Assembly (NCBI GenBank): GCA_036567965.1
Contig: DATCTN010000007.1
Span: 113,009-177,008 of the forward strand
Length of the DNA stretch: 64,000 nucleotides
Reading direction: 5' to 3'
From: Candidatus Kryptoniota bacterium
GTDB lineage: Bacteria; Bacteroidota; Ignavibacteria; Kryptoniales; JAKASW01
In this document: piece after piece, positions 9,702-18,801 of the stretch
Position numbering within the stretch: the stretch's first letter is position 1
Layout: each line of letters starts with the position of its first letter
The notes under the pieces: generated by a model
Databases searched by the model: none
What the model was told of the DNA's origin: nothing
What the model saw: the letters and a program-made list of their open reading frames with translations, nothing else
Program-made: the position numbers and the translations under genes

Positions 9702-10487
9702 CTAGCTGTTCAAGAATATAAGGAGCAAAAGTCCAAGTGCAATTCTATAGACTGCGAAAACAGTAAATCGGTGGGTCTGGATGTATCGCAATAGCCACTT
9801 CACGACGAGGAAAGCGGTGATAGTGGAGACGACAAACGCGATTACGATGTCACTCCAGCTCCCTCCTCCGCCGTGCTTATATGCATCCCAGAGCAGTTTG
9901 CCACTGGCAGCATACATGGTAGGAATTCCTACAAGAAACGCGAATTCTGTTGCCGCGGATCGATTGCTCGTACCCAGAAGCATAGCTGCGAAAATCGTCA
10001 CCCCCGATCGCGAAGCACCGGGGAAAATCGCGGCGACTATTTGTCCAAGGCCTACTGCCACAGCAACTTTCCAAGTTATCAGGACAGTATCTGTTTTTTT
10101 TGCGGCAAGCCACTCCGCAACAATGATCCATACGCCGCCGATAATGAGCGCCCAGGCAATCGGGGTGATCGTCTCCGGCAATTTGAAACCCATTTTAAGG
10201 GCAACGAGTCCGAGAATTCCCGTGATCACGAATGCACCGATGAGTTTTGCCGCATAATCACGATTCTCGGGTTTAGAAAGTCCCGTGGCGAGCGACCATA
10301 ACCGCTTCCAGTAAATTAACGTTACTGCGAGAATCGCTCCCGCCTGGATGACGACATTGAATAAGTCCGAACGATGTCCTAAGCCCAGCTTTTCAGCTAT
10401 CAGCAAGTGTCCCGTGCTGGAGATTGGAAGGAACTCCGTGACTCCTTCGATTATTCCAAGTATTATACTTGCGATGTTGTGATTCAC
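9702..10487 (-). CDS. uppP: Undecaprenyl-diphosphatase (bacitracin-resistance protein BacA type)
   Basis: Integral membrane enzyme that dephosphorylates undecaprenyl diphosphate so that the lipid carrier for peptidoglycan and O-antigen can be reused. The 261-residue length is normal. Both family signatures are present: GVTEFLPISSTGHL (15-28) and PGASRSG (156-162). About eight hydrophobic segments are visible. The start is GTG with AGAGGAG a few bases upstream. It lies 82 bases downstream of the start of the cyclophilin gene on the same strand and 26 bases after the outer-membrane protein gene. Confidence 0.96.
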   Translation of the reverse strand: MNHNIASIILGIIEGVTEFLPISSTGHLLIAEKLGLGHRSDLFNVVIQAGAILAVTLIYWKRLWSLATGLSKPENRDYAAKLIGAFVITGILGLVALKMGFKLPETITPIAWALIIGGVWIIVAEWLAAKKTDTVLITWKVAVAVGLGQIVAAIFPGASRSGVTIFAAMLLGTSNRSAATEFAFLVGIPTMYAASGKLLWDAYKHGGGGSWSDIVIAFVVSTITAFLVVKWLLRYIQTHRFTVFAVYRIALGLLLLIFLNS

Positions 10488-10513
10488 CAGGTCTCCTCTA
10501 AATTCGTGTTCAA

Positions 10514-11188
10514 TTAAAAGTAATACACTAGTCCGAATGTGAGTCCGATACCCGATAGATGCATGTTGACGGGTTGAGGATTAGAAGTGGCATCGAGAAA
10601 AGTGAGATCACTTCCATCGCTTGCTTTCAGATTTCCAATGAATTCGGATCGTGCTTCGCCGTCGACGCGTGCGTAAAGATTGTCTCCAAGCTTCGTATCG
10701 ATGAGCGCATCGAACTTCAAACCTATTCCTCGTGCGGAATAATTCGTGGGCGCATTCGAGTAGATATTTGTCGCGCCGAGGTAACCGAAGTGGTATCCGA
10801 TCCCTCCTCCAAATTTCACGTAGAAATTTTCGCCTGTGACAATTTTCCGAAGCGTGATCGAAGGCATGAGACATGAATAGTCAATCTGCAGTTGTCCTGC
10901 CTGACCCGAGGAACTCGAGCTCTTAGTAATGTATCCGAGTTCTACACCAAGCGACCAGTCGCCGGATATTGGATACTCACAGGCGCCGACAAATTGCCCT
11001 GCGGTGGTGTACGTTCCAGGAGTAATGCTTCCCGGCGCAGCGTAGTTAAGGTATTGAGATAGCGACGGTGCGTCGAAATACTCGAAGCCAAGACCTGCCG
11101 TAATTGAAAGACCCTGCGCATGCAGGTTCAACGGAACCAATGATAGACAGGAAATCGCGATTATCATGCATCTCTTTGTTGATTTCAA
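10514..11188 (-). CDS. Predicted outer-membrane beta-barrel protein
   Basis: I do not recognise the family. The 224-residue product starts at a TTG with GGAG seven bases upstream and opens with a signal peptide (MKSTKRCMIIAISCLSLVPL then NLHAQG). An ATG seven codons in would shorten that peptide. The rest alternates polar and hydrophobic residues in strand-like runs (YVKFGGGIGYHFGYLG, GIGLKFDALIDTKLGDNLYARVDGEA). It ends FGLVYYF, an aromatic C-terminus typical of barrels recognised by the Bam machine. An eight-stranded OmpA/OmpW-like barrel would fit the size. The function is unknown. Confidence 0.6.
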   Translation of the reverse strand: MKSTKRCMIIAISCLSLVPLNLHAQGLSITAGLGFEYFDAPSLSQYLNYAAPGSITPGTYTTAGQFVGACEYPISGDWSLGVELGYITKSSSSSGQAGQLQIDYSCLMPSITLRKIVTGENFYVKFGGGIGYHFGYLGATNIYSNAPTNYSARGIGLKFDALIDTKLGDNLYARVDGEARSEFIGNLKASDGSDLTFLDATSNPQPVNMHLSGIGLTFGLVYYF

Positions 11189-11253
11189 TAGAACGCTCCA
11201 GTCTGAATGGGTGTTGTCAGATTGCTCGCAATTTAGTGACGCGAATCGCAGAA

Positions 11254-13443
11254 TTACAGTTCAACCGGCATGCCTATCGAAAGTGCCGTCAGGATTCTGA
11301 AAGTTGTCAATGAAGAATTGATGAGATCGTCGAAACTTATCAATGGCAACCCGCTAGATTGAACAGCTCGCATGAAGGCTTTCACTTCGCTCGTGATTCC
11401 TTTATCCGTTTTTCCATTTCCGATTTTCTTGCGCGAGCCTTTGCTGAAGAGGTACGCGACCTGGAAATTGTCGATCACAGCGGCTCGTTTACCCGCAGTT
11501 ACTTCGATGCGCTCTTTGGGAAGCGACATGTCGCCGTTCGCAAGATAAGTAATTATTCCGAGCGAGCCGTTTTTCATGCGCAGCGTAATCGAAGCGTTGT
11601 CGTTGTCCACGATACCCTTGTTGCCCGATGCCACAGATTCAGCCATGATCTTGGAGATCCTGGAGTCAGTTATGAATTGAATCAGATCGACGAAATGGCA
11701 CACTTCGCCGACTATGCGGCCGCCACCTTCCACGGGATCTTGAGTCCAGTGGGTTTTGGGCACAAACCCTGCGTTTATTCTACAGTTGACGACGATGGGT
11801 TCGCCGACATCTTTGAAATGACTTTTTACTGCCGCGGTCAGAGGCGCGAATCTCCGATTGAACCCGACCATGAGAAGCGGGAGATCTTTCTCGTCGTGCG
11901 CTCTATAAAACTCTCCGATGGAAATCAGCTCATCTTCATTAAGAGCAAGCGGTTTCTCCACGAAAACATTTTTGCCCGATTTCAGTGAGCGCAGGGCAAG
12001 CGAAGCGTGAAGGTTGTGTCGGGTCGCGATGAATACAGTGCCGATGTTGGTGTCGGAAATAATATCATCTGCATTCGTCGTGATCCCTGAAAACCCGAAC
12101 CGGTTTTGAGCGCTCTTTGCGGTCACGCCGGATGATGTACAAACAGTTTGAAGCGACAGATTACTGATTTCGGCAAGCGCAGGGAGGAGGTTGGATTGAG
12201 CGAAGCTTCCGGCACCAATGAATCCGACATTAAGCGGCTTGGCTCTGAATGGTGCGGATTCCGGCCGAGCTCCCGATGAACTTATCGCCTTTGGGCCGCT
12301 CGCCGAGGACCTGCCTGTTTCCTGATCGTACTGGAGCAGTATGCCGATATATTTCTCGGCGCTCTTGCCGCTTATCAGTGCATAGGCCTTCTCGCCTTCT
12401 TCAATATGAAATTTGTGAGTCGTCAACCCGCGTACGTCGACCTTCTTTTCGCCCACGAGCTTTATAAACTCCCGCATGTTTCTATTTTCTGTCCACCTGA
12501 CATAGCCGATCGGATAATCGTTGCCTTGTTCCTCGAAACTGGGATCATACCTGCCGGGTCCGTAGGAACGCGAGAGTTTCAACTCGAGCTCCTTCAAATA
12601 ATACGGCGCGCGCGGTACGTTCATTCCTGTCTCACCTATCATGACGATTCGTGAACGATCGCGGGCGATTTCTCCGGCAAGCGAGAGAGGATCGCTGGAC
12701 TTCGTCGCCGCGGCTATGATTACGCCATCCGCCCCGTAACCGGCTGTGAATGAGTCGATCATCGACTTCACGTCTGCCGTCCTAATTGCCCCGTTGTCGG
12801 CACCAAGTTTCTTCGCAAGTTCCACATTTTCCGGGTCGATATCGATCCCGAAAACCGAACAGCCATTTGCCTTCAGGATCTGCACGGCCAGCAAGCCGAC
12901 TAGTCCCAGACCTATCACCACAAAAGATTCACCGAGCGACGGTTCCGCCTGGCGAATGCCTTGAAGCGCAATTGAGCCGATAGTTGCGTACGCAGCTTCA
13001 TCGAGTCCTACACTATCGGGGACTTTTACGGCCAGATTCTTTGGGACAAATACAATATCGGCGTGATTGGCGTATCCGGCACCGGCGCAGGCGACTCGGT
13101 CGCCAACCGTGAAATCTGAAACGAGCGGGTCGACAGCGATTACGACGCCCGCCGAACTATATCCCATCGACTTGTAGGAGTTCAGTTTGCTCATGACTTT
13201 TCGATACGCTGCGAGAAAACCCGTTTGGCGAATTTCATTCAGCAATCTCTTCACGTCTTCCGGCCGCGACCTCGCCTTCTGGAGTAAACTTTTCCTTCCC
13301 GATTCGACAGATGTTTTTTCAGTGCCCGCGCTAACCAGCGAGAAATGATTCTTGACGAGTATACCACCGGCGCGAAAAGCCGGGGCAGGGACGTCTTCCA
13401 CTTTCAAGTCGCCCGTTCTTAGATTTTGCAGAACTTGCTTCAT
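11254..13443 (-). CDS. Fused zinc-alcohol-dehydrogenase-like / Gfo-Idh-MocA oxidoreductase
   Basis: A 729-residue two-domain oxidoreductase. Residues 1 to about 345 have the medium-chain dehydrogenase fold, with MGYSSAGVVIAVD and the Rossmann motif GLGLVGLLAVQ. The zinc-binding landmarks are missing: SAGTEKT stands where CGTDxH is usual, and there is no GHE or structural four-Cys lobe. From about residue 400 (PLNVGFIGAGSFAQSNLLPA) comes a Gfo/Idh/MocA domain with EKPLAL. Proteins of this architecture are known from polysaccharide-biosynthesis clusters, where they act on nucleotide sugars or uronates. Here it starts 10 bases after lutC and looks cotranscribed with lutABC. The substrate is unknown. 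Confidence 0.85.
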   Translation of the reverse strand: MKQVLQNLRTGDLKVEDVPAPAFRAGGILVKNHFSLVSAGTEKTSVESGRKSLLQKARSRPEDVKRLLNEIRQTGFLAAYRKVMSKLNSYKSMGYSSAGVVIAVDPLVSDFTVGDRVACAGAGYANHADIVFVPKNLAVKVPDSVGLDEAAYATIGSIALQGIRQAEPSLGESFVVIGLGLVGLLAVQILKANGCSVFGIDIDPENVELAKKLGADNGAIRTADVKSMIDSFTAGYGADGVIIAAATKSSDPLSLAGEIARDRSRIVMIGETGMNVPRAPYYLKELELKLSRSYGPGRYDPSFEEQGNDYPIGYVRWTENRNMREFIKLVGEKKVDVRGLTTHKFHIEEGEKAYALISGKSAEKYIGILLQYDQETGRSSASGPKAISSSGARPESAPFRAKPLNVGFIGAGSFAQSNLLPALAEISNLSLQTVCTSSGVTAKSAQNRFGFSGITTNADDIISDTNIGTVFIATRHNLHASLALRSLKSGKNVFVEKPLALNEDELISIGEFYRAHDEKDLPLLMVGFNRRFAPLTAAVKSHFKDVGEPIVVNCRINAGFVPKTHWTQDPVEGGGRIVGEVCHFVDLIQFITDSRISKIMAESVASGNKGIVDNDNASITLRMKNGSLGIITYLANGDMSLPKERIEVTAGKRAAVIDNFQVAYLFSKGSRKKIGNGKTDKGITSEVKAFMRAVQSSGLPLISFDDLINSSLTTFRILTALSIGMPVEL

Positions 13444-13453
13444 CCAGCCCTCA

Positions 13454-14110
13454 TTATCTTTTTTGAAAGATTACGATGACGTGCTTCGGACCGTGTACGC
13501 CAGTCACGAGCTCCTTCTCGATATCAGCTGTTCGACTAGGACCGGTAACCAGGAACAGATTGCTCCCGGTATGCTCGCTGAACTTAATGGTGAACAAATC
13601 GTCAAGTGTATCAAGTAATTGGACCGGGTCGACGATTACGACAAGAGTTTGCGCCAAAGCTGCCGGAAGTCGCATCTTGTTGCTCAAAACGATAGTGCCT
13701 GTTTCGGCCACACAAGCCGCACATGTTGAAATAACCATGTCAAATACTGACGCCTCTCGCACATCATAACCCTTCAGGAAATCGGATTCAATTTTGACTT
13801 CCGCCTTCTCACGGATCCGCTCGACGACGTCTCGATAATATTTCGTTACATCTTCATGAATGAATAATCTGTTGTCGTGTCCGAACTTACTTAACAGGTA
13901 GTTCAGTGCAGTATTAGAGTTGTCGGCGATGAAGACTTCTCCGCCGAGTTTCGTCAACTCTGCCTTAAACTCGTCTAACTTTCGGCCGGATAAGTCATCA
14001 GAAATCTCTCTTGCAGGGCTGGCGGACGCGACTCCTGTATTTGATCCTTTCGAGCTCCTTAGTCCCCTTCGAATGGACGCAAATATTTTCTCCCTGTCAT
14101 CTGGGATCAT
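13454..14110 (-). CDS. lutC: Lactate utilisation protein C (LUD domain)
   Basis: The third subunit of the LutABC L-lactate oxidation complex, which oxidises lactate to pyruvate using iron-sulfur clusters in place of a flavin dehydrogenase. The 218 residues form one LUD domain, with conserved blocks VISTCAACVAETGTIVLS and PALAQTLVVIVDPVQLLD and the closing TGPSRTADIEKELVTGVHGP. Its ATG overlaps the lutB stop by 4 bases (14107-14110), a translational coupling. Lower match to the other subunits is normal for LutC. Confidence 0.9.
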   Translation of the reverse strand: MIPDDREKIFASIRRGLRSSKGSNTGVASASPAREISDDLSGRKLDEFKAELTKLGGEVFIADNSNTALNYLLSKFGHDNRLFIHEDVTKYYRDVVERIREKAEVKIESDFLKGYDVREASVFDMVISTCAACVAETGTIVLSNKMRLPAALAQTLVVIVDPVQLLDTLDDLFTIKFSEHTGSNLFLVTGPSRTADIEKELVTGVHGPKHVIVIFQKR

Positions 14111-15483
14111 GAATTCTCTCTCGTCTTGAAAACCTCCCTGAACGAATGCCCGGGTGATTCGGGAAGCTCACGGAACCTGGTCCAGCCGCCGGCAATTCCC
14201 CGAAAAAGTTTCTTCTCCGAAAGGAATCTACCTATCCTCCCAATCAAATTGAACCTCCGCGGTCTCAGCATCATTGATTTGAAATACCGAAACATCATCC
14301 GTTCAAGAAATGGACTGCTTCTCGTGACGATTTCACTCCTCAAAGTCAAGAGGTGGTGATGAATATCGATTCCCACCGGACAGACTTGTGTGCAGTTTCC
14401 ACAAAGCGAAGACGCAAATGGAAGCTCACGAGCGTTTTCGATCCCAAAGTAAAGCGGGGTCACGAGGGAACCGATCGGTCCAGGGTATACTGATCCGTAT
14501 GCATGTCCCCCGATAGTTCTGTAGACCGGACAGACATTGAGGCAAGCGCCGCAGCGAATGCAGTTCAAAACGTCCCGGTACTCGCCGCCGAGCAACTTGG
14601 TCCTTCCGTTATCCAGCAATATTATGTGGACTTCAGCCGGGCCGTCTTTTTCGTCCTGCTTCTGTGGCCCGCGAATCAACGAAACGTAACTTGTCAACTT
14701 CTGGCCGGTGCTGCTCCGCGCAAGCAGCCGCATGAAGATTCTCAGATCGGCAAATCGTGGGATCACCTTTTCAATTCCGGCTACAACCACATGGATTGCC
14801 GGAGAGGAAGTAGAGAGTCTGGCATTACCTTCATTCTCTACAATTACAATGTCACCCGTATCGGCAACAAGAAAGTTCGCCCCGGAAATTCCCATACCCG
14901 CAGAAAGGAATTTTTCCCTGAGGACGGTTCTGGCCTCAGCAGTGAGAAAAGCCGGATCATTGTTTAGCGCAGTCCCGAGCTTCTCATGGAAAAGAGCGGC
15001 AATCTCGTTACGCGACTTGTGTATGGCAGGCGTTGTTATGTGCGACGGTTTTTCACCGGCCAGCTGTACGATGTATTCTCCTAGGTCAGTTTCCACAGTC
15101 TCGATGCCGTGTTCTTCGAGATATTGAACCAGCTCGATCTCCTCCGTCACCATCGATTTTGACTTTACAATAGATTTCACACCGTGCCGCTTCGCGAGAT
15201 CAAGGATATACTCTTTTACTCTGTCAGGAGTCTCAGCGTAAAACAAATTGCAGCCGTTCTTTGAAGCAGCATCCTCAAAATGCGAGAGATACTCATTGAG
15301 ATGACCGATTGCTTCGTCTTTAATTCTTCTCGCGTCATTCCGGAAAGATTCAAAATCCAGTTCTTTGAATGACTCCAGGCGTTTGTCAACCGCCTGCAGC
15401 GTTGCCTTCGAAAGATTGTTGCGCAGCTGGGCGTTGGAGATCTCGTTTCTATACCGGTTCTTGAAGTCTGTCGCCGCCATCAC
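14107..15483 (-). CDS. lutB: Lactate utilisation protein B (LUD domain, iron-sulfur)
   Basis: A 458-residue subunit of the LutABC lactate-oxidising complex. The N-terminal two thirds are a LUD domain (KSIVKSKSMVTEEIEL, NFLVADTGDIVIVENEGNAR). A ferredoxin-like part follows with two 4Fe-4S motifs, CIRCGACLNVCPVYRTIGG and CGNCTQVCPVGIDI. The C-terminus has an unbound helical tail. It overlaps lutA by 4 bases upstream and lutC by 4 downstream, so the three are made as one unit. Electrons presumably pass to the menaquinone pool; no acceptor gene is adjacent. Confidence 0.94.
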   Translation of the reverse strand: MMAATDFKNRYRNEISNAQLRNNLSKATLQAVDKRLESFKELDFESFRNDARRIKDEAIGHLNEYLSHFEDAASKNGCNLFYAETPDRVKEYILDLAKRHGVKSIVKSKSMVTEEIELVQYLEEHGIETVETDLGEYIVQLAGEKPSHITTPAIHKSRNEIAALFHEKLGTALNNDPAFLTAEARTVLREKFLSAGMGISGANFLVADTGDIVIVENEGNARLSTSSPAIHVVVAGIEKVIPRFADLRIFMRLLARSSTGQKLTSYVSLIRGPQKQDEKDGPAEVHIILLDNGRTKLLGGEYRDVLNCIRCGACLNVCPVYRTIGGHAYGSVYPGPIGSLVTPLYFGIENARELPFASSLCGNCTQVCPVGIDIHHHLLTLRSEIVTRSSPFLERMMFRYFKSMMLRPRRFNLIGRIGRFLSEKKLFRGIAGGWTRFRELPESPGHSFREVFKTRENS

Positions 15484-16253
15484 CGGATGCTTTCCCCCAT
15501 TATCTCCGCGATGTGGGCGAACCTGGTCTGAATCGAAAGCCGTCGCGCCCGACCTTGAAGGTGCATCAGACAGCTGCTATCTCCGGACACAAGTATATCG
15601 GCTCCAGTTGACTTCAGTCTTTGCAGCTTTTCATCCGCCATGGCGCTTGAAATCTCGGGGAATTTCACTGAAAAAGTTCCGCCGAACCCGCAACAGACAT
15701 CATTGTAGGGAAGTTCCACTAGTCTCAATCCCTTGATTCTCGCCAGGAGGCTGCGGGGTTCTTCATACAAACCAAGCTCTCTCAGCCCGTGACAAGAGTC
15801 GTGAAAGGACACGACCGCGTCCAGCTTGCCGGAGAACTTCTCGACTCCGATTACCTTCGCGATAAACTCCGTGAACTCATAGACCCTATCAGTGAATTGA
15901 TCGGCAATATTTGAGAAGCCGGGTAATTCAGAGAGAAGGCCCGGATAATAATTCCGAATCATCGCTACGCAAGAGCCTGACAAACCGACGATATAATCAT
16001 TGTTAGGGTTAAACGAATCATCGTGAGTGTTATTAACATTCGCGCCGAACCTTATAAATGCGTTTGCCTCATGCATGGCGACAACGCGCGCTTCCTCCAC
16101 GTAGCCCGAGTTAAACGCCGGCTGTCCGCAACATGTCTGCTCAACAGGGAAGACAATCTCACAACCCAAATGTTCTAAAACCTTAGTTGCGCTGAGCGCA
16201 ACATTAGGAAAGAATTGATCTATGAAGCATGGTACGAAAAGGAAAACGCGCAT
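15480..16253 (-). CDS. lutA: Lactate utilisation protein A (CCG-domain, iron-sulfur)
   Basis: A 257-residue member of the GlpC/HdrB-like cysteine-rich family and first gene of lutABC. It has the two CCG motifs expected of the family, EQTCCGQPAFNSGY in the N-terminal half and NDVCCGFGGTFSVKFPEISS in the C-terminal half; these bind an iron-sulfur cluster. The start MRVFLFVPCFIDQF matches the usual LutA opening, so the ATG at 16253 is well supported even though no ribosome-binding site precedes it. The upstream promoter candidate implies a very short leader (see the promoter entry). No LutR-type regulator or lactate permease lies beside it. Confidence 0.94.
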   Translation of the reverse strand: MRVFLFVPCFIDQFFPNVALSATKVLEHLGCEIVFPVEQTCCGQPAFNSGYVEEARVVAMHEANAFIRFGANVNNTHDDSFNPNNDYIVGLSGSCVAMIRNYYPGLLSELPGFSNIADQFTDRVYEFTEFIAKVIGVEKFSGKLDAVVSFHDSCHGLRELGLYEEPRSLLARIKGLRLVELPYNDVCCGFGGTFSVKFPEISSAMADEKLQRLKSTGADILVSGDSSCLMHLQGRARRLSIQTRFAHIAEIMGESIR

Positions 16254-16726
16254 GTAATTGAAAAAATATAAAGTCCGTAGAAGGAATATTCAATTTAATT
16301 GAGAAGCAGACCCTGGTTTGAGGTCAAGGCAGTAACTCTACGAATGTTCTCCCGCAACGACGGGCAATTTCATCTACTTTGGGATACTTCATGATGAAAA
16401 GCTTCACAGGGTCCACTCGTCTTTCAGCATGGTGACACTACCAGTTCTCCGACATTCTTGTTTTTTCAGAGGCTTCGGGTTAATTTCGCACTGGCATACT
16501 TATCCAGGAAGGGCAGAAGCGGAACGTGGAGTGTTAGGAGCATATAGAGTTACGAGCGTAGAACAATTTCCCAATTTGAACGCAAGCCTTCGCGTGGGCA
16601 AACGGATATGATGATTCGGTTGAGCTCAGAGACTGAATTGAATTTCGTTTCCCGATTTGCATCCAATTCTCCCGCCGAACGCCTGTCGCTTCCTCTGGAT
16701 TGAGATCCGAAAGGAGACTGCTGGTT
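16254..16726. other. Divergent intergenic region between lutA and the glycosidase cluster
   Basis: A 473-base stretch with no convincing gene. Short open frames exist on both strands but none has a ribosome site, recognisable motif or codon pattern like the neighbours. It must hold the lut promoter (given separately) and a promoter for the plus-strand glycosidase genes, which I could not pin down. An AAGGAG ribosome site sits at its right end (16711-16716). Confidence 0.5.
16265..16293 (-). promoter_or_regulatory. Candidate sigma70-type promoter for lutABC
   Basis: On the minus strand TTGAAT (16293-16288), a 17-base spacer, and TATATT (16270-16265) form a -35/-10 pair. Only 11 bases separate the -10 from the lutA ATG, and there is no Shine-Dalgarno sequence. 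If transcription starts at the usual distance, the mRNA is leaderless or nearly so. The folB promoter near 63.5 kb has the same elements and the same 11-base spacing. Confidence 0.45.
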
Positions 16727-16756
16727 ATGAAAACAATCAAAGATGTTGTCCGGTGA
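16727..16756 (+). CDS. Possible nine-residue leader ORF coupled to the first GH63 gene
   Basis: ATG at 16727 follows AAGGAG (16711-16716) at a 10-base spacing and reads MKTIKDVVR before TGA at 16754-16756. That stop overlaps a GTG (16753-16755) in the frame of the downstream glycosidase, forming GTGA. Two readings are possible: a short leader whose termination feeds ribosomes to the GTG, or a one-base indel that broke an original N-terminus, since MKTIKDVVR would make a good start for the signal peptide that follows. Confidence 0.35.
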   Translation: MKTIKDVVR

Positions 16757-18801
16757 GGCACTCATTAGCTGGCTTCATTCTCCTGTTCCTTCTCGCATTC
16801 TCCACTCTCCATGCTGGAGCAAGACAACCATTCCTATCTCATCTCAGAGCAACCAAGGATTCGCCGATCTATACGACGTACGCAGCCTCAATGGATCGAT
16901 CTCAGTTCATCCTGGATGAAGGGTATCACTTTGTCTTTTACTTATCCGATCGGGGAATTGAATTTGAGAACAGCCGGTCAGGGACGCTCGGTGTCGGATT
17001 CAGGATCGATTCATCTGAAGTCCTGAAGCTGTCTGATATCGCCGGACCGCCTGTGATAACAGTATCCTACTCGGACGTCGTGAGGTTTCATTACTACCCG
17101 ACCAAAGACCTTCGAGTAGACGAAACATTTTTGGTGTACAGTTCAAGGATTGCTGTTGAGGATATCACTGTCCGAAATGTCGGATCAAAGGATCTCTCTA
17201 TTGAAGTAATGCCATTTATCACGGCGGCAAGCGCAGAAAATTTTCACAAGATCGAGCATCGAGGTAAACACAACTGGGTTTCATTCTCTCATCGGGAACC
17301 GGCGGACGGCTGGACGATTGAGCACAATATTCCTTATGTCGAATCCGTAACCGATGTCCTCATGCAAACTGGATCACCGGACGTCTTCGCTGAATTCGAC
17401 GGTGGGTTGTCCAAGGACTCGGTCGTGTCGGACGACTCAGCGAAAACAATCGCGTTCAATACATCGGTGCACCTGGCTCCCGGAAATTTGTTTCACTTTC
17501 GGATCGCAAGAGGAGTAGAGCCGTCTGGTAAGAATACGAAAGATTTGTTGACACAAATTAGAGAAGTCCTGCAAACTAACCTTGACAGATTTATCGGGGT
17601 GGATGAAAGGATTTACAGCAGTGTGCCTCGGATTCGATTCAAGGATGCCGACGATGAAATGCTTTACTGGAGCGGTTTCTCCCTGCTCAGGCAAGTGATG
17701 ATGCCTCCGGAAGGAAAATGTCATTATAACTATTACGTTTTCTCGAGGGAGCCGCAATGGGGATGGGGACATGGCGGAGAGGTTTTCCATGAGAGTCTGT
17801 CTATGCTCGCGTACGTATTCATGGATCCCAAAAGTGCGATGGGCTCACAGCTTGTCTATGTGGAGCGGCAACACCGTGATGGATTTATAAACTACCGCAC
17901 TGGACCGTATCTCGACGAGACGATCCCATACGACAGCCAACTCACCACTTCTGCTCCGTGGTTCAGCTGGGAGAACCTTGGAATTTACAGTGTGACCCGC
18001 GACCGCCGGTTTCTTTCTGAAGCTTACAAAGCAGGCTCCCGATTCTACCATTACTGGCCGACAAATCGTGATTCGCTTCGCGACGGGCTTTGTGAATGGG
18101 GCGGACATGCTGTTCTTGAATCGGTCAGGGATGATCAGGTCGCCGTCTGGGATAAGGTGGGATGGCCCAGCAATTTTGAGGGGCCGGATTTGAATAGCAT
18201 GCTTGTTGAGGAAGCGAGATCATTGTCAAAGATGGCCGCGATTCTTGGCAGGCCGCGAGAAGCGGAAAGGTGGAACAGGGAGGCGGCCGCAAGAGCAGAA
18301 TTGGTTAACCATCTGATGTGGGATAGCACGACTTCATTTTATTACAATGTCGATTCGAAAAATAAGATGTTCACATTTAATAACCGTGACGATTTGAAGC
18401 GAGAAGAGATTATCGGGTTCCTTCCACTCTGGGCCGGCATTCCGGACTCCATGCGCGCCGCGAAACTCATTAGTGTTCTTACTGACACATCGAAGTTCTG
18501 GCGAAGGTATGGAGTGCCATCGCTCGCCTCTGACGACCCCTATTATAATCCAAAAGGGTATTGGAACGGACCGGTCTGGGTTGAATGGAACTTCCTCATC
18601 GAACAGGGCCTCATCCGTTATGGATACAAGAAACTCGCGGGAGATTTAGTGGAGAAAGTCTCGAACGGAATGATCGCTCAACTGGAGAAAGATCACCGGA
18701 TGTGGGAATTCTATGATCCCGATCAGGCCTGGGCAGGATACCACACGGCGTATATCTGGGCTGGATTGATTAGCAGGATGCTCATGGACCGGTATAAGTG
18801 A
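16753..18801 (+). CDS. Exported GH63-type glycoside hydrolase (paralogue 1)
   Basis: About 682 residues from the GTG at 16753. The frame is open further upstream to an ATG at 16657 that lacks a ribosome site and would put hydrophilic sequence before the signal peptide. HSLAGFILLFLLAFSTLHAG is a signal peptide. A beta-rich N-domain is followed by an (alpha/alpha)6 barrel like GH63 and related glucosidases: FSREPQWGWGHGGEVFHESL, GFLPLWAG and YWNGPVWVEWNFLIEQGL. By analogy the general acid is D444 in RDGLCEWGG and the base E652 in HRMWEFYDP. The substrate is probably an alpha-glucoside or mannosylglycerate-type sugar. It overlaps its paralogue by 4 bases (GTGA at 18798). Confidence 0.7.
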   Translation: MRHSLAGFILLFLLAFSTLHAGARQPFLSHLRATKDSPIYTTYAASMDRSQFILDEGYHFVFYLSDRGIEFENSRSGTLGVGFRIDSSEVLKLSDIAGPPVITVSYSDVVRFHYYPTKDLRVDETFLVYSSRIAVEDITVRNVGSKDLSIEVMPFITAASAENFHKIEHRGKHNWVSFSHREPADGWTIEHNIPYVESVTDVLMQTGSPDVFAEFDGGLSKDSVVSDDSAKTIAFNTSVHLAPGNLFHFRIARGVEPSGKNTKDLLTQIREVLQTNLDRFIGVDERIYSSVPRIRFKDADDEMLYWSGFSLLRQVMMPPEGKCHYNYYVFSREPQWGWGHGGEVFHESLSMLAYVFMDPKSAMGSQLVYVERQHRDGFINYRTGPYLDETIPYDSQLTTSAPWFSWENLGIYSVTRDRRFLSEAYKAGSRFYHYWPTNRDSLRDGLCEWGGHAVLESVRDDQVAVWDKVGWPSNFEGPDLNSMLVEEARSLSKMAAILGRPREAERWNREAAARAELVNHLMWDSTTSFYYNVDSKNKMFTFNNRDDLKREEIIGFLPLWAGIPDSMRAAKLISVLTDTSKFWRRYGVPSLASDDPYYNPKGYWNGPVWVEWNFLIEQGLIRYGYKKLAGDLVEKVSNGMIAQLEKDHRMWEFYDPDQAWAGYHTAYIWAGLISRMLMDRYK

